Positions 37,001 through 46,653 of a stretch of DNA of 64,000 nucleotides are shown here, piece after piece (position 1 is the stretch's first letter; every line of letters starts with the position of its first letter). A model generated the notes under the pieces. It was not told the origin of the DNA and did not search any database. It saw only the letters and a list, made by a program, of their open reading frames with translations. Made by a program: the position numbers and the translations under genes. The DNA is from Antedon mediterranea (lineage: Eukaryota > Echinodermata > Crinoidea > Comatulida > Antedonidae), in contig NC_092674.1 in assembly GCF_964355755.1 (NCBI RefSeq), positions 3,415,001 to 3,479,000 of the forward strand, read 5' to 3'.

Positions 37001-40000
37001 AAGCTGATATCTAGTGTAAATATAGAAGTAGTTTTTGATTGATTTTTAATCAATTTCATAGATTATGTTGTAAGATGCAAAACATGTAAACACATGTAAA
37101 AAAAAAAATTCAGATACAGTAGTAGAATACTAGTGATTTAAATATAATAGTTATGGAGAGAGGAGTACAATGAATTTTCTACTTTTCGAGTATCACGCTC
37201 TTTGAGGAGAATAGGGCATTTACCGGTTATCCAGGTAAGCTAGGCACGAAATATACTACAAATTTATATTCAATAAGGCAAACATCCGCAAACTTAAATA
37301 AGAAAATATGAAACATATAACAATAATAAATAAGTGACAGTAGACATGAAACAAATAGTGCCCAGAATTTTTTTTTTTTAACTTTCCTATATTAAATGTA
37401 TTCTGAAACTTAGGGCATTTTGGGTCAGCTCAACGGTGTCTGGTTTTCAGTTGAGAGTTGATATTACAAAACAGAAGGGACAATTACCTCAGGTACAGTG
37501 CACGGTTCCCTAGGAGTCGCTTTACATAATTTGACTTTTTTTATCGTTGGAAATGTCGGACCGAGGCAGTAATCTCTAACCTGTGAAAAGAAACAACAAA
37601 ATTAAAGTTTGTTTATGTATGTAAAAAGTATCTCTTTGGAGATCCCGCCTTGTTAATTAATATCAAGATAATGAGGGAATCATTAATTAACCTCTGTTGT
37701 GTGTCCATACACTCAAGAACTAATGTTATTCCAATATCAGGTCGAGAGTGAGATCGCTTTCCAATCAAATTTGTACAATACCATGCCATTGTGGGATGCA
37801 GGGCCGTAGTCTCGTCTGAAATTTTACATTTTCACTACCCACCCTAATTCCCAAGCACAGATCGTCATATTTTATTTTAATAATAATATTTAAAGCGTCT
37901 TTGCCTCGTCTGTTTTTCACTTCTCGCTGTGATGTCTGCACATTCAGTTGTAATCTTGATTCGTGGGACTTTTTCTGATTCTTACAGATTTCCTCATTTC
38001 TTAGTGTATACAGTACAGTATAATCAATTATTTTCCAGTATATCACTGTGCGGTTCAGACTTCCTCTGTGCCTGTACTATTACTTCATCAGTAACCTTTT
38101 ATTTTAGCCTATATATTTTGACTAGGCAACTGATACTGACAACAACGCTATCATTAAATTAACTTCCCACATAAAGAAATGATGGTAGAACAAATTGTTA
38201 TGAGCCATTGCTTATTAAAATTTTATTTCAACTCATAAACAAATACAACATGCAATGAAATAACTGTCATGTCATTATGTAATTAAATAAATTAAATTCT
38301 GTATGAAGTGAGGGAAATAAAATATCCATTTTATTTTTTATTTTATTTCATTCACATCAAACAACGGGAAGCCTCATTATTTTACATTTTTAAATTCTTT
38401 TAATAATAATAATACGAATTTGTAATGCGCCAATTCCAGCAGTGAGTGATGAAAGGCGCGGTGTATGGGAAGAGCTCAATTTGAAAGAAAAAGATGAGTT
38501 TTCAAGGCTGATTTAAAGGCGATAGTAAAAAAACATGATCTTTCATGTTTTTTTGTTTGCAAAATCAATGATGAAAATAGTCTAATTGTGGGATGATTGT
38601 GGGAGACGTGAGGTTTACCTTAATCTGTTCTAGTAAACGTCCGGCTGTTTTACTTTGCAGTAGTTCATCAAATTCTACGTTCATCTTCTTAATGACCCAT
38701 GTTCGCACTGCTTTTGTATCTTTCATTTCACGGAATAGGAACGCAATAAGCATGTTGAGGGCGTTGCATGACTCTATTTTATTAAGCAAAGATGGATCGG
38801 ATAATGTCTGAAGATATAAAATCAAAATATAAGATAATTAGTTAGCAGTATTTATGATAATTGAGTAAACCTGTGATATTTAACTTACAAGATTTAATAA
38901 ACTGTTATATAATCCAGCATTATAGATTGGGGGAGGGGGGGGGGGAGAGAAGGCTAAATATTTCATTAACATTTTTTCGTGTTTTACTTTTAAATATCTC
39001 TCTCACTCTCAGGACTATACATTTCTCCTCAACATTATGACCGTTTTCATGATTTTTTCAAACTAGATTAATCAGTAATATTAATAAGTAACCAATACAA
39101 CATTCTGGAAAAGCATTGAATGTTAATGATTATGATGTGACTATGTGACTAAATTAATTGAGGGCAAATATCACATCATTAAATTATAGATTTTCATTGA
39201 TTTTCTAAGATGGCAAGATTTCAACTAACGAAGCATGTCATTGCATCTAAAGAGATTCACGCATAGTTTTAAGGAGTGGGGGCAATATATCAAAACTATG
39301 TTTTACTTTTTAACCCAGTCTTCAGAAGATATCCCCTCAACATTATGACAGTTTTTTTAAAGCAAAAAAATAGTCAAATTGGCTGCCAGCCAATGGGTTT
39401 TTGTTTGAATTTAACCATTTATTTTTTCCGTTTTTTACGGAAGTGATTAACTTTATTAAAACTCCAAAATAGTATATTCAAAGTCTGATTTTATTCATCT
39501 TTATTTTTCATGTTTTTTGGGGACAATACATCTTTAAGTAACCAATACATTAAAAGCATTGAACACTAATGCAAGCAGAATGTGAAATGTGAGTAAATTA
39601 ATTGAGGGCAAATAACACGTCATTAAATTATAGATTTCCATTGATTTTCTAAGACTGCAAGATTTAAATTAACAAAGCATGTTATTGCATCTAAAGAGAT
39701 TCACGCATAATTCACTAAAGTCTCAACACAGAAGAATATAATACAAAATGATACTTATTTTTAATAAAACACTGAGACCGATTGTTAAACAAATTTCTGT
39801 ATATGACTGAGTATAATTCTAATACGCCTATTTAAAAAAAATTTTTTGATACTCTATATTTATTCATAATTTAAATTAAATCCAAGATTTAAATTCACTG
39901 CTAATGCAATCCAAGTATCATCTAACCCCTTTATTTTCGCCCACATTTTAACCAGGAACGGTATTTTGACATTATTATTTCTAAACTGAATATTCATATT

Positions 40001-43000
40001 AAAAGTGGATGGCACGGGTGGAGTCCAGGAAGGAAGGACAAAAAAACAGTGGAGCGTTAACAATAACATTATATTATATTATTTAGTCTGTTGATATAAA
40101 GTTTGCGGTACACCACGTATATTAAAAGAACTGTTAAGTTTCTCGACGTTTCGATCAATATTTTGATCGTTCTCAGGAGTGAGGAAACGTCGAGAAACTA
40201 AACAGTTCTTTTCAGAACTAATACATGTGGTATCAACACTTGATTTTGCCATGCAAACCTTCAAACAATACATTATTTAGTCTGTCAAATATTACTGTAC
40301 AGTATATCAAATATTTCACAATTTAATGTTTCAGATATCCTGTAGATGTTGCCCGTCTTGACTTTATGACTAATTAAAAAACATTTTTAGAATATCTCAT
40401 TAAAAAGCATTTTTATTAAAACATTTTTCTTGGATTATCCCCCCCAAAATTTTTTTTTAGTAGAATTTGTAGTTACTACTATGTTATTGTTAGCAATTAA
40501 ATACATACTGTCTTATTTTACATATTGGCATGGTAGCCCAGTGTGTATGCTCACATAAAATACTACAGAGTGAGCCATTAAAATGTTCCTCTATATTAAA
40601 TCCTATTCATAAATTTTCAATACTGTTTCTTATTAATGATAAAAATGTGACATAATTACGTCACATTCCTTTTATCTTCGAAATCCTTCAAGGACATCCT
40701 GCGGCCAATCAATAATCAATTTGCGACATAAGATATTAAAATTAAAGGTAGTCTGCCACGATTCATGCTTTTACACAAAGTCTCCCCAATGTAATAATAC
40801 CGTAAGATCAAGACACAACTTTGCGCTGATTACTAGCTGCATTATGGAAGTATGTGTACGTGTTTGATAAAAAAAAAATGACTGGGGTAATAATGTTCAG
40901 TACTTAGAGGTTTCATTACATTAGGCGCTATATAAAACCAGGATATTATTAATTTCTAATCTATGACAAAATGTCAGTATATCTACCACTGTAAGTAACA
41001 AATAGTAGTCACTCTAATTTTGAATCAGCAAGGAGGCACTTTCCTGTGACGAGTGACATATATTTTAACATTAAAGGCTGGTAGTCAATAATGGTCTAAT
41101 GGCTAAAAAAGTTATGACGAGACTTGTTTGTCACAGTGGTGTCAGTATATAATTTATTCACCATTATATAATGAGCACCTGGCTGGCTGCTACCATTAAA
41201 TGCTGATAATAATAAACTACACTTGCATTCGTATACGTGACTATATATATCTTTTTTTTTATGACAGTTACCAAATGCTGTCAAGGATGTTTAATAATAT
41301 GAATTTGTATTTTAATCGTAATCATATTAAATCCGTAAAATAAGATTATTACATACTGCATACAGACAAGATACACTTGTATGCCATATCACAGTATACA
41401 TTATACAGTATATGTATTACCATCAGGAATAAAGAGTATAACGTTTTATATACTGTATTTAAACATAATCAGTGCATTTATTTGTATCTATGAAATATGT
41501 ATTATAAAGTATGTGTGTGTTTGAGAGAATCACTAATTTGTTTTATCAATTATTAATTACATACAGCAATATTAGCACTAATAATTTCAGTCTGAAAAGT
41601 GGATGCATGCTGCCTCCTGATTGGTTGCCCCTGCCTTACACTTAATTAACACTGTACAAATTAATACTATATTATTAAGAAACTCTGTTATTAACATTAC
41701 GCAATACTCTTTGGAGAGAATAATCATACTGTACACGCCTAGTGCGTACACCTAATGCGTAGAGTACAAATAGTACGTACACCTAGTGCATACACCTAAT
41801 GCGTACAGTACAAATAGTGTGTACACCTAGTGCATACACCTAATGCGTACAGCACAAATAGTGTGTACACCTAGTGCATATACACCTAATGCGTACAGCA
41901 CAAATAGTGCGTACACCTAGTGCATATACCTAATGCGTACAGTAAAAATAGTGCGTACACCTAGTGCATACACCTAATGCGTACAGTAAAAATAGTGCAT
42001 ACTGTACACCTAATGCGTACAGCACAAATAGTGCGTACACCTAGTGCATATACACCTAATGCGTACAGCACAAATAGTGCGTACACCTAGTGCATACACC
42101 TAATGCGTACAGTAAAAATAGTGCGTACACCTAGTGCATACACCTAATGCGTACAATAAAAATAGTGCGTACACCTAGTGCATACACCTAATGCGTACAG
42201 TAAAAATAGTGCGTACACCTAGTGCATACACCTAATGCGTACAGTAAAAATAGTGCATACTGTACACCTAATGCGTACAGCACAAATAGTGCATACACCT
42301 AGTGCATACACCTAATGCGTACAGTAAAAATAGTGCGTACACCTAGTGCATATACACCTAATGCGTACAGCACAAATAGTGCGTACACCTAGTGCATATA
42401 CACCTAATGCGTACAGCACAAATAGTGCGTACACCTAGTGCATACACCTAATGCGTACAATAAAAATAGTGCGTACACCTAGTGCATACACCTAATGCGT
42501 ACAGTAAAAATAGTGCGTACACCTAGTGCATACACCTAATGCGTACAGTAAAAATAGTGCGTACACCTAGTGCATACACCTAATGCGTACAGTAAAAATA
42601 GTGCATACTGTACACCTAATGCGTACAGCACAAATAGTGCGTACACCTAGTGCATATACACCTAATGCGTACAGCACAAATAGTGCGTACACCTAGTGCA
42701 TATACACCTAATGCGTACAGTAAAAATGGTGCGTACACCTAGTGCATACACCTAATGCATACAGTAAAAATAGTGCATACTGTACACCTAATGCGTACAG
42801 CACAAATAGTGCGTACACCTAGTGCATATACACCTAATGCGTACAGTAAAACTAGTGCGTACACCTAGTGCATACACCTAATGCGTACAGCACAAATAGT
42901 GCATACACCTAGTGCATACACCTAATGCGTACAGTAAAAATAGTGCGTACACCTAGTGCGTACAGTAAAAATAGTGCTTACACCTAGTGCATACTGTACA

Positions 43001-43650
43001 CCTAATGCGTACAGTACAAATAGTGCGTACACCTAGTGCATACACCTAATGCGTACAGTAAAAATAGTGCGTACACCTAGTGCATACACCTAATGCGTAC
43101 AGTAAAAATAGTGCATACTGTACACCTAATGCGTACAGCACAATTAGTGCGTACACCACAATTAGTGCGTACACCTAGTGTATATACACCTAATACGTAC
43201 AGTACACTTAGTGCGTACAGTACACCTAGTGGAGTGCATACAGTACACCTAGTGCGTACAGTATAACACATGTTTCATGAATGAATGTATGAACAATCAG
43301 TATCCTAATTTTAAATATGATGGTAGATTAAATGCTATAAAGATATTTGTGTGATAAGAGAGTACAGTATTATTATTAACATAAATTACGAATACATAAT
43401 GTTAATGTTTTTAGCTGGTTTTTTTTTTCTCACTATTTCAAAATAGAATAACTAATTGTTATCAATTCTAGCAAATACGAATTTATAATTAATTCATAAT
43501 TACCTCATCCATTTGAGCACGCTCAAAGAGTCCATTTCGTGGAGTCGGAACCTCTGGTTGATTATAGTGATAGATGTAGAAGATACAAGCTTGAAGCACC
43601 AACGTAATGATAGCTCCCAGGAAGACGGACAGTACAATTATTAACAACAT
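28059..43650 (-). CDS. PDZD8: PDZ domain-containing protein 8 (16 coding exons, 980 aa)
   Basis: Minus-strand coding exons: 43650-43504, 38807-38619, 37580-37488, 36933-36757, 36409-36329, 35212-34999, 34674-34487, 33943-33861, 33777-33204, 32620-32394, 31441-31211, 30841-30763, 30450-30356, 29972-29684, 28965-28903, 28271-28059. Every junction is GT-AG and the frame closes at 980 aa (human protein ~1150). Domain order is that of PDZD8: N-terminal membrane anchor ([20 protein letters not shown]), SMP/TULIP lipid-transfer domain ~55-300 ([34 protein letters not shown]), PDZ ~315-391, C2-like ~583-660, C1 zinc finger ~740-792 with complete Cys/His set, C-terminal coiled coil ~880-980. The family tethers ER to mitochondria or late endosomes and moves lipid. 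The loop between anchor and SMP is shorter than in vertebrates. Introns carry large minisatellites and MITEs. It is divergent with FRG1. Confidence 0.95.
28311..28660. mobile_element. Foldback element with ~70-bp inverted arms
   Basis: Left arm 28311-28380 and right arm 28591-28660 are imperfect reverse complements (TATAGAGTATCACGGTG ... CACCGTGATACTCTATA, with GCATGGTTGC and AATGCGTTCAAC inside). It lies in the last intron of PDZD8, 40 bp from the final exon. Probably a non-autonomous DNA element. Confidence 0.8.
29092..29440. repeat. ~20-bp minisatellite in a PDZD8 intron
   Basis: About sixteen degenerate copies of GTGCTATGATGTCATAGGTA, with variants (CACAGGAACT, CATTGGTATT). It lies in the intron between the exons at 29684 and 28965. 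Confidence 0.85.
31701..31924. mobile_element. Inverted-repeat element with ~60-bp arms, inserted in (TA)n
   Basis: Arms 31701-31762 and 31866-31924 are near-perfect reverse complements (AAATCCAAAGGCAAATTACT ... with CTGTGGGTATCAGTGG). Both sides are flanked by TA repeats. It lies in the PDZD8 intron between exons 32394 and 31441. A half copy is at 7697-7869, where the sequence runs on into a hammerhead-like motif, hinting at a Penelope-like origin. Confidence 0.75.
34010..34480. repeat. ~21-bp minisatellite filling the intron that splits the PDZ domain
   Basis: Around 22 degenerate copies of AGTCTGAACACGTATCCTAT C, with a CACACATTATC variant. It occupies nearly all of the 543-bp intron between PDZD8 exons 34674-34487 and 33943-33861, reaching to within about 10 bp of the 5' splice site at 34486. 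Confidence 0.85.
34707..34905 (-). mobile_element. SINE fragment
   Basis: On the minus strand it contains GGACGAGTAGGGGGTTACCC CGGTCTACTAG, the body motif of the SINE at 26401-26765. The tRNA-like head is missing, and the outer borders are approximate. Confidence 0.5.
38399..38520 (-). repeat. LINE/SINE 3' tail-like fragment
   Basis: The minus strand ends in GGCGCATTACAAATTCGTAT TATTATTATT, the same GCGC plus ATT-tail architecture as the LINE tail at 15310 and the SINE tail at 22934. Located in PDZD8 intron 2. Confidence 0.45.
39356..39537. mobile_element. Partial MITE, AAGATGTATTGTCCC family (reverse)
   Basis: Ends GGGGACAATACATCTTTAA and carries the palindrome TTGGCTGCCAGCCAA at its inner border near 39378. 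Only one half of the element is present. Located in PDZD8 intron 1. Confidence 0.7.
40125..40218. repeat. Inverted repeat with ~29-bp arms and a palindromic loop
   Basis: The left arm (AAAAGAACTGTTAAGTTTCT, CGACGTTTC) and right arm (GAAACGTCGAGAAAC, TAAACAGTTCTTTT) match with one mismatch. The ~30-nt loop contains GATCAATATTTTGATC. On the minus strand the order CTGAGAA, stem GATCAA/TTGATC, GAAA resembles a hammerhead core with one changed base. Located in PDZD8 intron 1. Confidence 0.7.
40803..40951 (+). mobile_element. 5'-truncated copy of the tRNA-derived SINE
   Basis: Collinear with the 3' half of the SINE at 22934-23231 (AGATCAAGACACAACTTTGC, GCTGATTACTAGCTGCATTA), ending in GGCGCTATATAAAACCAG and ATTATT. 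Located in PDZD8 intron 1. Confidence 0.7.
41735..43262. repeat. 1.5-kb, 44-bp minisatellite in PDZD8 intron 1
   Basis: About 35 copies of a ~44-bp unit, GTGCGTACACCTAGTGCATA CACCTAATGCGTACAGTAAA AATA. Recurrent variants are GCACAAATA for GTAAAAATA, GCATATACACC for GCATACACC, and a shortened unit beginning GTGCATACTG. The variants recur in order, giving a higher-order pattern. Each unit is itself two diverged CACCTAxTGC half-units. Frames through the array are not genes. Confidence 0.92.
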
Positions 43651-44335
43651 CTTGATCGCCACATCAGACTTTACAAAAAATCAATTTTCAAGTCAATTTA
43701 ATTTCTTTTTTTTACATTCATTTATTATTATAGATATAAACGTTTTTAATTTTTTAACTATGTTTTTTTTTCTAGCCAAAAAAAGAATTGTATTTAAGGC
43801 TGTGAAAATTGTAACAAATATTTGTAATTAATAGGCATCAAAAAGTACCTGTAGAACAATATAGATTAATTCAACACTCTATTTAACCATTTTTAGACCC
43901 TGTCTCATCTTAACCTACCCACCCCCGCCTCCCACCTCCTATAATTTGAAATTTGTTTCACTCAATCAAAAGTAGGCTGATACTTTTTGAAATTTTTCCA
44001 ATTTTTAGTTAAAAATAATTAATATCCATCACTTTTCATATAGAATATTATGTTTTTGCGCCAACTTGGCCTTTGATCAGAGCAAGAGGGATTACAAACA
44101 CAATATTGAAAAATGTATTTGCTCATTAGAATGCAAATGTATTGTGGGAGTCCAGGAGATAGTTATATAACTGTGTCAGTCACAAAAAGCTACTAATATT
44201 GTTAATTTTGTCCACCAACATGACATGATGTTAATTGACTGCTGTCTAGTGATGGGTTTCAGTGTCATTAGCTAAATCCTGTCATACTAGATAAATAGTT
44301 GGTTTAAATTCCTTAACAAATGTTTTCACTTGTAA

Positions 44336-44541
44336 AATGACAAAATAAATGGTTAAATTCAACCAAAAATTCATTCGGCTGGCAGCCAATTTCTTTTTTT
44401 TTTACAGGAAAATTATTTTTCTTATCCAATTTTGTTTATAAAAGTGAATACTACAGTATTCTGTGACATTAAAATTGCATGTTCAACAAAAACAATTTAA
44501 ACAATTTTTTTTTCGGGGGGGGGGGGGGCAATATATCTTTA
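44336..44541. mobile_element. Partial MITE, AAGATGTATTGTCCC family
   Basis: Right half only: GGTTAAATTCAACC, CGGCTGGCAGCCAA, a G-run and CAATATATCTTTAAAA. It lies upstream of the first coding exon of PDZD8, in the presumed 5' UTR intron. Confidence 0.65.
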
Positions 44542-45349
44542 AAACCCATTTATGACTGGATATTTTACTTTACTATACATTTTTATCTAGACTTTTTTTA
44601 ATTTACAATTATTTGATTTGCATGGTTTATTTACTAAATATTGTGCCAATTTATTATATTATAAAATATATAGAAAGATTTTATAAATTGTATTTAACAA
44701 AATAACAAATATATAAGTTAATAATGTCAAATTTGTAATTTTAATTTAATATTTATTTTTAAACATTTTCATTCAGTCTCAGTTTTCAATATTTAATTAT
44801 TTATTATTTTAGTTTTATTGTTAATAAATTGTTAATACTGACTTGCAAAGGATTTTTTCAGTTTACTTAGCTCTAATTGGCTGATTGTATTTTGCACATT
44901 TGCATAGTTAGCATGTGTAAGTTGAAATTCTTTTGTGATTTGGCTTGGTCTCTGAGAAAGCAACACCACAAGCACAATGTGTACTGTACAGCACAGTAAT
45001 CTCAAACTTGGTATGTTTATAAGATGACTAACTATGATAAATATTTGTAATTTAATAATAAATGTTAATGATTAACCAACTTTTCCATCTCTGTAAAAAA
45101 AAATGATAAAAAAAACTAAAAACACAGATAGTATATAATTTAATTGGGATCCATTTAATTAATAAATACAAACAACAACAAAACAAATATTGTTGAAGTT
45201 TTTTCTTAGTTAGCTCCTCAAATAATTTTCACCTGGTCATTCTGTATATTTCATTTGAGCTGTGTCCACACAAAACAGAACAACGAATATCGCGTATATC
45301 GACTAAACACACAGGTACATCGCGGATTAGCCAGAAGAGGCGAGGCTTG

Positions 45350-45430
45350 ATCACCCAAGGCTAGGCCTAGCTAGGGAAAGGTCTATAAAACTAGCCTAGG
45401 CCTAGGCCTAACTATTAAACTAGCCTAGCC
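45350..45430. repeat. TAGGCCTA word cluster near the PDZD8 5' end
   Basis: CCAAGGCTAGGCCTAGCTAGG and CTAGCCTAGGCCTAGGCC words, like those at 17890-18235. Confidence 0.55.
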
Positions 45431-45514
45431 TGCACATGACGTACAGGTAGTTGCATCAATATTGGTTTCCATTTACGTCATCACTAATACAACTAGAAGT
45501 ACAACATAACTTAC

Positions 45515-45692
45515 CCAACGTTTGCAATATCATTATCATGAATTTACAACAGACATGTTTACATTTCTTGATTGAAAAACAAGACAAAAACACTTAAAAA
45601 CTGTCATTCCACAAATCGATTCCTTCCGATTCTATAATATTAATATCGATCAATCTTGCGATATTTAGAGAGGGCGCCCTCTTAATATTTGC
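45515..45692 (-). other. Candidate 5' UTR exon of PDZD8
   Basis: On the minus strand a good donor (GTTGG|GTAAGTTATG) lies at 45514, downstream of the TATA-like motif at 45727-45693. A plausible acceptor (TTTTTTGTAAAG) lies at about 43670, just before the start-codon exon. No RNA evidence is available, so this is a model. Confidence 0.35.
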
Positions 45693-45727
45693 TGCAGAGC
45701 CATTATATATAAAGGGTTACGACATTG
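45693..45727 (-). promoter_or_regulatory. TATA-like element with TGGCTCTG motif (PDZD8 side)
   Basis: The minus strand reads CAATGTCGTAACCC then TTTATATATAATGGCTCTGC. Same core as at 46488-46526 (toward FRG1) and 17661-17691. The two copies in this interval form an inverted pair, each pointing at its own gene. Confidence 0.5.
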
Positions 45728-46487
45728 GATTATAGTCACGTGATATGCAGATCAATTTGTGTCAAACTTGTCTCCGTTATTGCATGTAAAGTGTAGGAGC
45801 AAGAAAATACTTTAAACTTTTTCTTATATTTAAAAAAAATGTAACTGCACATTTTACGGTGAAATATCGATGTGTACAGCGTACAGAAGTACTTGCTGCA
45901 AAGAATATTGCGCGCGCGTGCGCTAGTACATTATAAAGTTCGATTGATTGATTTTGGAACGAAACATCCCATAACTACGTCTTATTAATAACAATTATGT
46001 AATATTTTCAATTCATAATTTGCATGCTTTGATGACTAGGCCTAAATAAAATAATAAAGTGTCGTGGATATATTTGTTAATATATTGAATAGGGTATGAA
46101 CAATATTAAAATAATAAAGGCAAATTATTACAAATGAAATGATGAACGAGTCTCTGAAAGTTTGTGTCAAAAACACACAGAGAGCCATATACTGTATAAA
46201 AAGAGGGGTGAATTTGTGTGTTTTTTGTATTGGCTCATGCTTTGATGTATCCTGACTTGCATGTAGGCCCTAGCATTTATTCTTTTGTTATTATAGACAC
46301 AATATATATACGTTACCAAATTAATACCATTAATAAAATTAATTACTAAAATAAAAACGGAATATAAGCGTTATTTCATAGACAAAAAAATCTAAAAATA
46401 ATGCATGAACTATAGGAAAACGCTATACAAAAGAGACCGCGCCCAAAGCGTGCGAATTCTTTGACACAAAAATGGCTTCTAATTTTC

Positions 46488-46526
46488 AATGTCGTAACTC
46501 TTTATATATATGGCTCTGATTTGCTG
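46488..46526 (+). promoter_or_regulatory. TATA-like element with TGGCTCTG motif (FRG1 side)
   Basis: CAATGTCGTAACTC then TTTATATATATGGCTCTGAT, 128 bp before the FRG1 start codon. It matches the PDZD8-side copy over ~35 bp in opposite orientation. Confidence 0.5.
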
Positions 46527-46653
46527 CTCACCTCTCTCCCTCTCTCTCTTAACAAAATGAACCAACGCGGTATTCATTTATCGGGGATATGATTTTGTTT
46601 TGCGTACTAAAATTATATATTTTAACAATCCTGTATTGAAAATTAGTTACGTA

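Noticed and set aside
41735-43262. CRISPR-like regular repeats
   Set aside because: Units are contiguous with no unique spacers, and the surrounding gene structure is eukaryotic; it is a minisatellite.
43077-43271. Open frame with repeated VRTRCTVCT-type residues
   Set aside because: It is a translation of the 44-bp minisatellite and has no start context or exon structure.
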